DNA of 64,000 bases from an uncultured Bacteroidales bacterium (lineage in GTDB: Bacteria > Bacteroidota > Bacteroidia > Bacteroidales > UBA932): assembly GCA_944323505.1 (NCBI GenBank), contig CALUST010000011.1, positions 1 to 64,000 of the forward strand, read 5' to 3'. Of this stretch, positions 54,795 to 63,515 are shown one piece after another. Within the stretch, counting starts at the first letter, position 1. Each line of letters begins with the position of its first letter. Below the pieces are notes generated by a model, which was given only the letters and a program-made list of their open reading frames with translations, had not been told where the DNA came from and ran no database searches. A program made the translations under genes and the position numbers.

Positions 54795-55811
54795 ATGATC
54801 AACGAGAACCAAATCGAGGATACCCTCAAGGAACTGTTTGACAATCTGGAATTCCCTGAAGAGCCGGCAGGTCTGTACGACCCGCTCAGATATATGATAA
54901 ACATCGGCGGCAAGCGTATCCGCCCCAGACTCTGCCTGCTGGCATGGTCGATGTTCAAAGACAGTTTTTCAGAAGAGATTCTGCAGCCAGCCGCAGCCAT
55001 CGAAGTCTTCCACAGTTTCACCCTCATCCATGACGACATCATGGACAACGCGGACATGAGACGCGGAGTACCGACAGTCGCAAGGAAATGGAACGGGAAC
55101 GCCGCAATCCTCTCGGGGGACGTGATGTGCATAGACAGTTACAGACGGATTGCAAAGGCCCCTGCCGCGTTGCTGCCGCAGGTGCTGGACCTGTTCAGCA
55201 CCACGGCAGCCCAGGTATGCGAGGGACAGCAGTATGATATGGATTTCGAAGATATGCCGGAAGTGTCCATGGACATGTACATGAAGATGATCGGGCTGAA
55301 GACGGCGGTGCTGATAGCCTGCTCGGCGAAACTGGGGGCGCTCATCGCCGGTGCGAACGGGACAGTCTGCGACAACATGTACAATTTCGGATACAATCTC
55401 GGGCTGGCATTCCAGATTGCGGACGACTACCTTGACACATTCGGCGACCAGGATGTATTCGGAAAGAAAATCGGAGGTGACATCGTCAACAACAAGAAGA
55501 CATGGCTGCTCACACGCGCCCTTGAGAAAAGCGCGGAGATGGAAAAGGCCGGGGTCATCGCCCCGGAATACGGGAGGATGGCATTGCTGAACGCCATGAG
55601 ACTGCCTGTCGCAAGCGAACAGGACAGGGATGCGAAAATCAGGAAAACAAAAGAGATATACGAGGCAATCGGCGTGGACGAGGATGCAAAATATGAAATC
55701 ATAAGACTGCACGCGGCCGCCATGGACTGTGCAGGTCTCATCGGTCTCGGGAAGGTGAAGTATGAGATGCTCCACAGATATGCCGACAAACTTCTCGGAA
55801 GGAACAAATGA
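54795..55811 (+). CDS. Polyprenyl/geranylgeranyl diphosphate synthase
   Basis: A 338-residue trans-prenyltransferase. The first aspartate-rich motif is HDDIMD (about residues 79-84) followed by the RRG arginines, and the second is DDYLD (about 210-214); GGKRIRPRLCLLA is the conserved substrate-binding start. It joins isopentenyl diphosphate units to make chains for quinones or carrier lipids; product length is not certain from sequence. Its stop overlaps the U32 start by four bases (ATGA). Confidence 0.92.
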   Translation: MINENQIEDTLKELFDNLEFPEEPAGLYDPLRYMINIGGKRIRPRLCLLAWSMFKDSFSEEILQPAAAIEVFHSFTLIHDDIMDNADMRRGVPTVARKWNGNAAILSGDVMCIDSYRRIAKAPAALLPQVLDLFSTTAAQVCEGQQYDMDFEDMPEVSMDMYMKMIGLKTAVLIACSAKLGALIAGANGTVCDNMYNFGYNLGLAFQIADDYLDTFGDQDVFGKKIGGDIVNNKKTWLLTRALEKSAEMEKAGVIAPEYGRMALLNAMRLPVASEQDRDAKIRKTKEIYEAIGVDEDAKYEIIRLHAAAMDCAGLIGLGKVKYEMLHRYADKLLGRNK

Positions 55812-57088
55812 CAAAGAAAGAACTGGAAATAATGGCTCCTGCGGGCAACTTTGAATGCCTGCAGGCAGCAATTCAAGGAGGAGCCGACTCTGTATATTTC
55901 GGAGTCGAACGGCTCAACATGAGATCCCATTCGGCAAACAACTTCAGGATGGAGGATCTCAAGGAGATATGCGGGATATGCAGAAGCCACGGTGTCAAGT
56001 CATATCTCACCCTCAACATCGTCCTCTACAACGAAGACCTCGATGACATGAGGAAGACTCTTGACGCCGCAAGGGAAGCCGGCATCTCGGCCGTAATCGC
56101 ATCCGACATGGCGGCGATATCATACGCCAGGCAGATAGGGCTGGAGGTCCACATCTCCACCCAGTTGAGCATCTCCAACGTGGAATCCCTGAAGTTCTAT
56201 GCGCAGTTTGCGGATGTGATAGTCCTGGCCCGGGAACTCAATCTGCATCAGGTCAAAGAGATAAAGGAACAGATCATCCGTGAGGACATCAAAGGGCCTT
56301 CCGGCCGCCTCGTGGAAATCGAGATGTTTGCCCACGGCGCACTGTGCATGGCCATCTCCGGAAAATGCTACCTCAGCCTGCATGAATACGGGGCATCGGC
56401 AAACCGGGGGTCCTGCTACCAGATATGCAGGAGAGGGTATGAAGTCACGGACCTTGAGACAGGCAACAGGCTCGTGGTGGACAACAAGTACATCATGTCC
56501 CCAAAAGACCTGTGCACCATAGAATTCATGGACAAGATCATAGACGCCGGTGTCACTGTATTCAAAATCGAGGGCAGGGCAAGGTCGGCCGAATATGTCA
56601 AGAAAACCGCTTCCTGCTACCGCAGGGCGGCAGATGCCGTATGCGAAGGGACATATACGCCGAAACTCGCCGCCTCCCTTAAAGCCGAATTGGGAGAAGT
56701 GTTCAACCGAGGCTTCTGGGACGGATACTACCAGGGGGCACGCCTCGGCGAATGGAGCGATGTCTACGGCAGCAAGGCCACAAGGAAGAAAGTATACAGC
56801 GGCAAGATCACGAACTGGTTCGGCAAGATAGGAGTAGCGGAGATACTTGTCGAATCCGCCCCGCTGAGAACCGGAGACAGGATACTGATAATGGGACCTT
56901 CGACCGGGGTCATCGAGATGACGGTGCCCGAAATCAGGGTTGACCTGAAGCCGGTCGCCGAGGCAGACAAGGGAGCATGGTGCTCCATACCGGTGGATGC
57001 AGGACTGCTTGCCTCATGCGAGGGCAAGTTGCGACGTTCGGACAAGGTATATATATGGAAGGACAATACATCGGGACCAACCGAATAA
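55808..57088 (+). CDS. U32-family peptidase-like protein (TrhP/YegQ group)
   Basis: A 426-residue member of the U32 family: MAPAGNFECLQAAIQGGADSVYFG at the start, HISTQLSISN, and the signature EMFAHGALCMAISGKCYLS with the conserved cysteines. The C-terminal domain has CxxICRR and FKIEGRARS motifs. E. coli homologues TrhP/TrhO act in tRNA U34 hydroxylation (with prephenate), so a tRNA modification role is likely rather than collagenase activity. It is coupled to the prenyl synthase gene by a 4-base overlap. Confidence 0.9.
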   Translation: MTKKELEIMAPAGNFECLQAAIQGGADSVYFGVERLNMRSHSANNFRMEDLKEICGICRSHGVKSYLTLNIVLYNEDLDDMRKTLDAAREAGISAVIASDMAAISYARQIGLEVHISTQLSISNVESLKFYAQFADVIVLARELNLHQVKEIKEQIIREDIKGPSGRLVEIEMFAHGALCMAISGKCYLSLHEYGASANRGSCYQICRRGYEVTDLETGNRLVVDNKYIMSPKDLCTIEFMDKIIDAGVTVFKIEGRARSAEYVKKTASCYRRAADAVCEGTYTPKLAASLKAELGEVFNRGFWDGYYQGARLGEWSDVYGSKATRKKVYSGKITNWFGKIGVAEILVESAPLRTGDRILIMGPSTGVIEMTVPEIRVDLKPVAEADKGAWCSIPVDAGLLASCEGKLRRSDKVYIWKDNTSGPTE

Positions 57089-57108
57089 ACCTATAATAAC
57101 TCTGCATC

Positions 57109-58092
57109 ATGAAAAAGAAAGTGGCACTGGTCCTTTCCAGCGGAGGGCCAAGGGGATTCGCCTACATAGGGGCGATTGAGGAACTTCTGAGCCGCGGATA
57201 CGAAATCACATCTGTGGCGGGCACGTCCATCGGCTCCCTCATCGGAGGTATGTATGCAGCGGGAAGACTGCCGGAAGTCAAGGAATGGCTGTTCTCACTC
57301 GGGGCATTGAAAGTATTCTCCCTGATGGACTTCTCCATCAGCATGAACCATCTTGTCAATGGAGACAAAGTCATCGAGGCTCTCAAAGAGATTGTGCCTG
57401 ACGTCAACATCGAGGACCTCGAGATCCCGTACAAGGCTGTCGCCACCGACTTCTACACCGGAGAGGAGGTCATCTTCGACAAGGGAGACCTCTACCAGGC
57501 CATCAGGGCCTCCATTTCCATCCCGTCACTCTTCAGACCGGTAAAATACGGCTACCGCACCCTCATCGACGGCGGCATCGCCAATGTAATGCCGATGAAC
57601 AGGGTGGACAGGACCGAGGGAGACATCATGGTGGCGTTCAATGTGAATGACATGGATGTGGACAGCATAAGACAGGTTCTCATCAATGATGCGAGACAGG
57701 ATGAAGAGAAAGAAGCAAAGGACAAGGAAAGCGCAAGAAAGACAAAGGCCGTTCTCGACTCAGTCCGCCATAATGACAGTCTGACATTCAAGGAAAAATT
57801 CATACTGGCAAAGGAAGAAGGGCTGAGAATGCTGCAGCACATGCTTGAGCCTGACCCGAAAAAAGACGAACTCCTCAATCTGGAGAACACATATTTTTCG
57901 GTTCTCGGCAGGACATTCAGCCTCATGAACCATGTCAACACCAATCTGTCCCTGCAGATAACACATCCGGATATCCTCGTGAATATGCCTTTTGACGCAT
58001 TCGGCGCCATCACGGACTATGCGAAGGCGGAAGAAATCTCGGAAGCCGGCAGGGAACTGATGAAGGCGGCCCTTGACAAGTACGAGGGATAA
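57109..58092 (+). CDS. Patatin-like phospholipase (RssA-type)
   Basis: A 327-residue patatin-fold lipid hydrolase with the oxyanion loop SSGGPRGFAYIGAIE, nucleophile serine in AGTSIGSLIGG (about residue 40) and catalytic aspartate in LIDGGIANVMP (about 153). The second half, rich in charged helices, is less conserved. No signal peptide, so cytosolic or membrane-associated. It lies 20 bases after the U32 gene and ends the four-gene plus-strand run before malic enzyme. Confidence 0.9.
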   Translation: MKKKVALVLSSGGPRGFAYIGAIEELLSRGYEITSVAGTSIGSLIGGMYAAGRLPEVKEWLFSLGALKVFSLMDFSISMNHLVNGDKVIEALKEIVPDVNIEDLEIPYKAVATDFYTGEEVIFDKGDLYQAIRASISIPSLFRPVKYGYRTLIDGGIANVMPMNRVDRTEGDIMVAFNVNDMDVDSIRQVLINDARQDEEKEAKDKESARKTKAVLDSVRHNDSLTFKEKFILAKEEGLRMLQHMLEPDPKKDELLNLENTYFSVLGRTFSLMNHVNTNLSLQITHPDILVNMPFDAFGAITDYAKAEEISEAGRELMKAALDKYEG

Positions 58093-58164
58093 CATTCCTT
58101 ATTCCTGCGGTGTCCTGCGGCATCTTTTTTGATGTCAGGCTGCGACTCATCAGATAAAAAAGAT

Positions 58165-59436
58165 ATGAACGTTTTGGACAATAAGGCTCTGGAATACCAC
58201 AGAGCCTTTCCTGCAGGGAAAATAGCAGTAAAACCTACAAAGCCTACCGGGACACAAGAGGATCTGGCTCTTGCCTATACTCCAGGAGTGGCTGCTCCTG
58301 TGCTTGCCATTGCTGAAGACAAGGATGCGATATATGACTACACGGCAAAGGGAAACCTCGTGGCAGTAATCTCGAACGGCACAGCCATTCTTGGGCTCGG
58401 CAATAAAGGAGCAGCGGCAGCAAAGCCTGTAATGGAGGGCAAAGCCCTGCTCTTCAAGATACTTGGAGGCATAGATTCCATTGACATAGAGGTGGACGCC
58501 ACTGACATTGACGGCTTTGTCAACACAGTACGGAATATCGCCCCGTCTTTCGGGGGCATCAATCTCGAGGACATCAAGGCTCCCGAATGCTTTGAAATAG
58601 AAAGACGGCTCGTGGAGGCTCTTGACATACCTGTAATGCATGACGACCAGCACGGCACTGCCATCATCACTTCAGCAGCATTGATGAATGCACTTGAAAT
58701 CGCCGGGAAAAGAGCCGAAGATGTCAGGATTGCAGTAAACGGGGCAGGAGCGGCTGCAATAGCCTGCACAGACCTGTACATCAAGAGCGGGGTGAGACCG
58801 GAGAACATCGTGATGTGCGACAGCAAAGGGGTCATCAGGGCAGACAGGACAGATCTCAATCCTCAGAAGCAAAGATTCGCGACACACAGGGACGTGCATA
58901 CACTTGAAGAGGCCCTCGAAGGTGCCGATGTGTTCGCCGGATTCTCCAAGGCCGGTGTCCTCAACGGGGACATGGTCAGGAAGATGGCCGGAAGGCCCAT
59001 CATTATGGCGCTCGCAAACCCTTATCCGGAAATCAGTTATGAAGATGCACGGGCAGCAAGACCCGACGCCCTCATAGCAACTGGCAGAAGCGACTATCCG
59101 AACCAGGTCAACAATGTCATCGGATTCCCGTATATTTTCAGAGGGGCACTTGACACGAGGGCAAGGCAGATAAACGATGAAATGAAACTTGCGGCTGCGC
59201 GCGCCATAGCCTCACTGGCAAAAGAACCGGTACCCGAGGAAGTACTCAAGGCATACAAGACAGACAGGCTTGAGTTCGGACCTGACTATATCATACCAAA
59301 GGCCCTTGACGGAAGACTGTGCGAAAGGGTGTCCATCGCCGTGGCAAAGGCCGCAATGCAATCAGGTGTGGCAAGAAAGGAGATTACGGACTGGGATGCG
59401 TACAAGGAATACCTGCGACACCTCGACAGGAGATAG
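58165..59436 (+). CDS. NAD(P)-dependent malic enzyme, short form
   Basis: A 423-residue enzyme decarboxylating malate to pyruvate. Visible parts are EYHRAFPAGKIAVKPTKP, AYTPGVAAP, GGIDSIDIEVD, the metal/active region MHDDQHGTAIIT and the Rossmann loop NGAGAAAIA. The phosphotransacetylase-like C-terminal domain of the long MaeB type is absent. ATG 58165 is preferred to the TTG at 58129, which would add a stretch without similarity. Cofactor preference is not evident. Confidence 0.92.
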   Translation: MNVLDNKALEYHRAFPAGKIAVKPTKPTGTQEDLALAYTPGVAAPVLAIAEDKDAIYDYTAKGNLVAVISNGTAILGLGNKGAAAAKPVMEGKALLFKILGGIDSIDIEVDATDIDGFVNTVRNIAPSFGGINLEDIKAPECFEIERRLVEALDIPVMHDDQHGTAIITSAALMNALEIAGKRAEDVRIAVNGAGAAAIACTDLYIKSGVRPENIVMCDSKGVIRADRTDLNPQKQRFATHRDVHTLEEALEGADVFAGFSKAGVLNGDMVRKMAGRPIIMALANPYPEISYEDARAARPDALIATGRSDYPNQVNNVIGFPYIFRGALDTRARQINDEMKLAAARAIASLAKEPVPEEVLKAYKTDRLEFGPDYIIPKALDGRLCERVSIAVAKAAMQSGVARKEITDWDAYKEYLRHLDRR

Positions 59437-59468
59437 GCTCATGCTTGGTTTATGACTTGCTTATGAGC
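59437..59468. terminator. Hairpin between malic enzyme and YhhN genes
   Basis: GCTCAT (59437-59442) pairs with ATGAGC (59463-59468) around a 20-base loop. It joins the two convergent stops. The stem is short, so its role as terminator is tentative. Confidence 0.3.
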
Positions 59469-60240
59469 GTCTGTGTGAAAGCAGTGTGAATGGCCATATC
59501 TGCAGATGGGCTGCCCGAAGGAAGAATATCAACTGGGCCGCAAAATACGGAATCAGTATGATATATCTGCCACCTTGTATCCTGGCGACAAAGGCATCCC
59601 AACCGATTGTGGCATCTGACATCACGAACAGGACCGCCGCAACGGCATAAGCCCTGCTCCGCTGCACCAGGGCAAAGAACAACATCATGCACACTATCAC
59701 GGAATAGAGACCTGCACAGCCCCTGACCATACCTGCCGGCGCATCTGACACTATCCTTATCATGACGTATGCAAGGACTGCGACCACAAATGCTGAGATA
59801 ATAATAATCTGGGGACGGCGGTTTGCCGGTCCGCGGACGCCCGCCCTGGAAAAGGCATCCATGTCATGAAACCATCTCTGGACGAAGAACAGGATGAGGA
59901 AAAGATGGGTGACGGCATAGAACTCTATCTGCCCCAATACGCTTCCTGCCGTACCTCTTATATCGCCCAGGGCCGCTGCCGCCAGCGCGAGGCTTATCTG
60001 CCATGGGAGAATCCTCAAGGAAAACAACGCAAGGACAGAGACCGGCAGGACTCCCCGATACATGAATACAGCATCAGCCGACGGGGACAAGGAAAACAAA
60101 CCGGACGGAAGAAGGGCAAAAAGCACAAGAAGCAGATAAATCCCGGCAGCAACCGCCGCCGTCCTTTGTTTTTCAGATTCCTTAATCCCTTTGCCGAACA
60201 TTTTCCTGTCAAATTTTCCATAAAGGTAATCTTTCCGCAT
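59461..60240 (-). CDS. YhhN-family membrane protein (lysoplasmalogenase-like)
   Basis: A 259-residue protein with about eight membrane helices. The patterns LAAAALGDIRG, FYAVTHLFLILFF and AVLFVMSDATIGWDAF match the YhhN/TMEM86 family. Some members hydrolyse the vinyl-ether bond of lysoplasmalogens; plasmalogens occur in anaerobes, so this fits. Internal ATG 60201 is an alternative start. It is convergent with malic enzyme. Confidence 0.72.
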   Translation of the reverse strand: MRKDYLYGKFDRKMFGKGIKESEKQRTAAVAAGIYLLLVLFALLPSGLFSLSPSADAVFMYRGVLPVSVLALFSLRILPWQISLALAAAALGDIRGTAGSVLGQIEFYAVTHLFLILFFVQRWFHDMDAFSRAGVRGPANRRPQIIIISAFVVAVLAYVMIRIVSDAPAGMVRGCAGLYSVIVCMMLFFALVQRSRAYAVAAVLFVMSDATIGWDAFVARIQGGRYIILIPYFAAQLIFFLRAAHLQIWPFTLLSHRRS

Positions 60241-60307
60241 GAAACATCATATCATTATATGACAATTTTTCCGTCATGAGTCCGGCCTTTTGGCATAGAG
60301 TTCGCAT

Positions 60308-60403
60308 ATTGTCAGACCAAAAGACATTTTAGTTAAACATAAGTATTGGATTGACAACAATATATCCGGGGAAGAGTCGAGAGATTGCATCCCCGGATTT
60401 TTT
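60308..60403 (+). ncRNA. Candidate small structured RNA ending in an intrinsic terminator
   Basis: A strong terminator is formed by ATCCGGGG (60364-60371) and CCCCGGAT (60391-60398) followed by TTTTTT. No plus-strand gene precedes it. Upstream, ATATTGTCA (about 60308-60316) can pair with TGAC-AAC-AATAT (about 60352-60363). Either a small RNA or a terminating leader of the META lipoprotein gene is possible. No good -7/-33 pair was found upstream. Confidence 0.45.
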
Positions 60404-60463
60404 ATGCGGTTTGGTTTGTTTTTTGCGGTAAGGCTTTCCCGGAAATTTTAAAGACAATTCATC

Positions 60464-60949
60464 ATGAAAAAGACAATTTCAGCAATCGCTGCAACTGCAG
60501 CAGCCGTACTTATGGCATCATGCTGCGCACAACCGGAACTCGACGGGACATGGACTGTCACAGCAGTCGGCTCAGAACAGGTATCACTCCCAGACTCGTT
60601 GGCAGACGCTACCCCATTCATTGAATTCAACGTTGAGGAAGGCCGTATCCACGGCAACACAGGATGCAATATCATGAACGGCTCATACAGTCTGGACGGG
60701 AACAGGCTTACATTCGAGGCTGTAGCAACCACCATGATGGCAGGACCTCAGGAACTGATGGAACTCGAGTCAAAGGTCCTCAACGCAGTCAACAATGCTG
60801 CTTCGGTAAAAGAGACAGCGGAAGGAGTCCTCAGCATCAGTGACTCCGAGGGCAATGTCGTGATGGAACTCACAAGACAGGCAGAAGAAAACCCGGCTGA
60901 CGCGGAACAAACTGCAGCAGCCCCTGCTGACACGGTAGTCGCCCTGTAA
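60464..60949 (+). CDS. META-domain lipoprotein (HslJ-like)
   Basis: A 161-residue protein with a lipoprotein signal (lipobox LMASC, Cys20), then a META domain: LDGTWTVTAVGS, TPFIEFNVEEGRIHGNTGCNIMNGSY and the repeated TMMAGP segment, the patterns of heat-inducible HslJ proteins. The C-terminal ~25 residues are Ala/Glu-rich. Function is unproven; HslJ homologues are linked to stress or novobiocin resistance. The leader is over 60 bases, with the terminator at 60364-60403 lying upstream. Confidence 0.87.
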   Translation: MKKTISAIAATAAAVLMASCCAQPELDGTWTVTAVGSEQVSLPDSLADATPFIEFNVEEGRIHGNTGCNIMNGSYSLDGNRLTFEAVATTMMAGPQELMELESKVLNAVNNAASVKETAEGVLSISDSEGNVVMELTRQAEENPADAEQTAAAPADTVVAL

Positions 60950-60984
60950 CGACACGTCAGGACAGAGCAGCCTGAAGAACAAAA

Positions 60985-61016
60985 ATTGGTGCAAATAAAA
61001 AATAATGTTATATTTG
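60985..61016 (+). promoter_or_regulatory. Promoter of tRNA-Ser
   Basis: ATTG (60985-60988) stands 20 bases before TATATTTG (61009-61016), a full match to the Bacteroidetes consensus. The mature tRNA begins 10 bases later. Confidence 0.7.
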
Positions 61017-61026
61017 CACCCTCTTT

Positions 61027-61114
61027 GGAGAGATGCTCGAGTGGCTTAAGAGGCACGCCTGGAAAGCGTGTAGTCGCCAAAAGCGGCACGGGGGTTCGAA
61101 TCCCCCTCTCTCCG
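61027..61114 (+). tRNA. tRNA-Ser (anticodon GGA)
   Basis: An 88-base cloverleaf: acceptor arms GGAGAGA and TCTCTCC with discriminator G, anticodon stem CACGC/GCGTG with loop CTGGAAA (GGA at 61061-61063), and a long variable arm as expected for serine. The T arm GGGGG-TTCGAAT-CCCCC is intact. The CCA end is not encoded. It reads UCU and UCC codons. Confidence 0.97.
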
Positions 61115-61140
61115 CAAATCAATAGCGGGATTTATCTATC

Positions 61141-62619
61141 CTACAGGTTGATTTTCCTGTCGACGAAACGCGGACGCGGCAGAGGATGGTCAGCGGAAGA
61201 ATGCACGGCCTCGACTGAATTGGTCAGCATGTCCACACGCTCTGCAACGGCAGCCTCACACTGTCCGGCCGCCATGTCAAAACTCACGAATTCCTCATAC
61301 GAAGGCTCCGTCCCTGCCCCTCTTCTCATGACCATATCATACAGCACCCTGCGGGACTGGGCATTGAACCCAAGAGTATTGCTCCCCATCATGCTGTCCT
61401 CGGACGACCTGTAGACCCCAGACATATAGGAGCACGCCCCCTCATAGATGCCTATATCCTCGTGAGCATATCTGGCATCGGCAAGAAAATCCCGCCACAG
61501 CACCTTGCTGCGGTCATCTGTGAAATCAACATTCAACGCCCAACCCAACTGCTGCCGGGCCTGTATCCGTGCAGCCTCATCGGTCGGGATGACACCGTTG
61601 AAATCATACCGGTACTCGTCCTCAAGTTTCCCGAATCCGTGACCGGCTGCCTCATGCACAAGGACCTGCCTGAACTCTTCGCTTTCAAGGCTTTCAATCA
61701 CAGGACAATAGGCTATTGCCATCTCCACATACTCAGTCTCGCCCCCGTTATCACGGCCATAGCCGAAATATGTAGTCCCGGCATGTCTGTCATTGTTCAA
61801 TATCACGACAATCAGGGCCTCTCCTATATCAAGACCTGATACCTTGGAAGCATATTCCATCACGGCATCATCATCACCGCTGATCCCGGTACTGTAACCG
61901 CCCTCGAACTCGCATCCCAGCGCAGTAGAATATGCCGGGCCGAAACTGTTGTTCTCAGACACGACGGTCACGGCATAGACATCGAAATAATCCTGCAGCC
62001 CGCTCAACGGAGTCTCGGAAAACAGATGCCCTGCAGCCTTGTCCATGACCTCATCATACTTTCCTGAACTGATTTCAGTGTCTATGAACCCGTCTCCCAT
62101 GATGACCACCGGGATTCCGTTGCCCCGTGATGCCCGCTGTATCACTGACACCGTCCCGTCCTCCGAATAATCTTCGGAAGTCCCGGTCTTCTGCCCGTCC
62201 TGTACAATCGTCACCGTCGCCAGAAGATCGTGGGCATTCCCGTCCGTATAAAATACGATATATCCGATCCTGGAGGCATCCCCGTCATTCGGTTCTATAT
62301 TGAGGTTCAGACTGTACTTTGCAGCAGCCTTGGTATCGGCATCCTGTCCGATCCACGATGCGGTGGTCCCGACATTCAGGATATCGGGATCGATATCCGT
62401 AGAAAACGAGATGCGCAGATCCCCTCCTTTTGCGGAAAAATGGTAGAGATCCTTATACAATATGATACGGTCCTTGCCGGAGTCCGTCTCTTCATCATCA
62501 TGCCGGTCCTTTCCTGTATCAGGCTCGGCAAGACCGCACGAAACAGACACAGACATTACCAGCAGCAGGGAGAGACCTGCCAAAAAGAAAGAAATGCGAC
62601 TTATCATACCACCTGTCAT
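61141..62619 (-). CDS. M64-family (IgA peptidase-like) lipoprotein
   Basis: A 492-residue lipoprotein (signal ending SVSVSC, Cys28) with a BACON-like beta region (about residues 50-145) and a C-terminal M64 metallopeptidase domain. The IPVVIMGDGFID segment is present, and the zinc region reads HEAAGHGFGKLEDEY (His322 on). The spacing H-E-x-x-G-H is one residue longer than classic HExxH; I recall this form in Bacteroidetes relatives. M64 includes an IgA-cleaving enzyme of Thomasclavelia (Clostridium) ramosa, but the substrate here is unknown. Its start overlaps the atpG stop by four bases; ATG 62607 is an alternative. Confidence 0.87.
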   Translation of the reverse strand: MTGGMISRISFFLAGLSLLLVMSVSVSCGLAEPDTGKDRHDDEETDSGKDRIILYKDLYHFSAKGGDLRISFSTDIDPDILNVGTTASWIGQDADTKAAAKYSLNLNIEPNDGDASRIGYIVFYTDGNAHDLLATVTIVQDGQKTGTSEDYSEDGTVSVIQRASRGNGIPVVIMGDGFIDTEISSGKYDEVMDKAAGHLFSETPLSGLQDYFDVYAVTVVSENNSFGPAYSTALGCEFEGGYSTGISGDDDAVMEYASKVSGLDIGEALIVVILNNDRHAGTTYFGYGRDNGGETEYVEMAIAYCPVIESLESEEFRQVLVHEAAGHGFGKLEDEYRYDFNGVIPTDEAARIQARQQLGWALNVDFTDDRSKVLWRDFLADARYAHEDIGIYEGACSYMSGVYRSSEDSMMGSNTLGFNAQSRRVLYDMVMRRGAGTEPSYEEFVSFDMAAGQCEAAVAERVDMLTNSVEAVHSSADHPLPRPRFVDRKINL

Positions 62620-63503
62620 GCCAAAGATCCGCTCACTATATCCAGAAGTTCATCGGTAATCGACTGCTGGCGTTGCTTGTTGTACTGGAGAGTAAGTTCC
62701 TGGAGCAATTGGTTGCCGTTGTCAGTTGCTTCCTGCATCGCCACAGTCCGCGCCGCATGCTCAGCCGCATTGGCATCCAGGAGCATCGTATATATCTTCA
62801 GGACAAGAACCTGGGGAAGAAGTGATTTAAGCACTGTCGCGGCATCCGGTTCAATGATATAGTCCTTGAGCAGGAGAGACGCGGGTTCTTCGGCATCGCA
62901 GGCCGGAGCAGGGCTGGTGAAAGGAAGGTATGTCTCCCTCACAAGACTTTGGGAAGAAGACGACTTGAAGTGGTTATAGACAAGTTCCACACGGTCAAAA
63001 TCCCCTCTCAGATAACCGTCAATCAGTCCACGGGCAAAATCTGCCGATTCTGAATAGTCATGTCTGTCCGCCAGCCTGTCATACTCTCCGACGGACCTGT
63101 AACCGGCCCTTGACACTGCATCAGCCATCTTGCGGCCGACAGGATAGACTATGATGTCTTCCTTTGTCAGACCTGCACCGAGGTATTCTTCGGCGACCTC
63201 GAGAAAATGCCTGATGACATTGGCATTGAATGCCCCGCACAATGAACTGCTTGAGGATACTGCCACTATCGCTACTTTCCTGAGCGGACGCTCAGACACA
63301 TATTCATCGCATACCGGGCCTGACTCGTCCGACAGAAGCCGGGACAGTATCTCATGCATGCTCTTCTCGTATGGCAGCATATTGGCTATGAGCCCCTGCA
63401 CCTTGTGCAATTTGGAAGATGCCACCATCTTCATTGCCGAGGTTATCTTCAGCGTACCGTTGACAGAATTAATCCTGCCCTTGATTTCTTTCAGCGATGC
63501 CAT
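62616..63503 (-). CDS. atpG: F-type ATP synthase subunit gamma
   Basis: A 295-residue central stalk subunit. The N-terminal helix ASLKEIKGRINSVNGTLKITSAMKMVA and the C-terminal RTVAMQEATDNGNQLLQELTLQYNKQRQ helix, which turns inside the alpha3beta3 ring, are both intact. It follows atpA by 12 bases as in other Bacteroidetes operons, where atpG is usually the last gene. The M64 peptidase start overlaps its stop. Confidence 0.96.
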   Translation of the reverse strand: MASLKEIKGRINSVNGTLKITSAMKMVASSKLHKVQGLIANMLPYEKSMHEILSRLLSDESGPVCDEYVSERPLRKVAIVAVSSSSSLCGAFNANVIRHFLEVAEEYLGAGLTKEDIIVYPVGRKMADAVSRAGYRSVGEYDRLADRHDYSESADFARGLIDGYLRGDFDRVELVYNHFKSSSSQSLVRETYLPFTSPAPACDAEEPASLLLKDYIIEPDAATVLKSLLPQVLVLKIYTMLLDANAAEHAARTVAMQEATDNGNQLLQELTLQYNKQRQQSITDELLDIVSGSLA

Positions 63504-63515
63504 ATCCGAGCCTCC

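Noticed and set aside
58129..58164. Upstream TTG start adding MMSGCDSSDKKD to malic enzyme, resembling a short lipobox
   Set aside because: There is no hydrophobic signal segment before the cysteine, and relatives start near the ATG at 58165.
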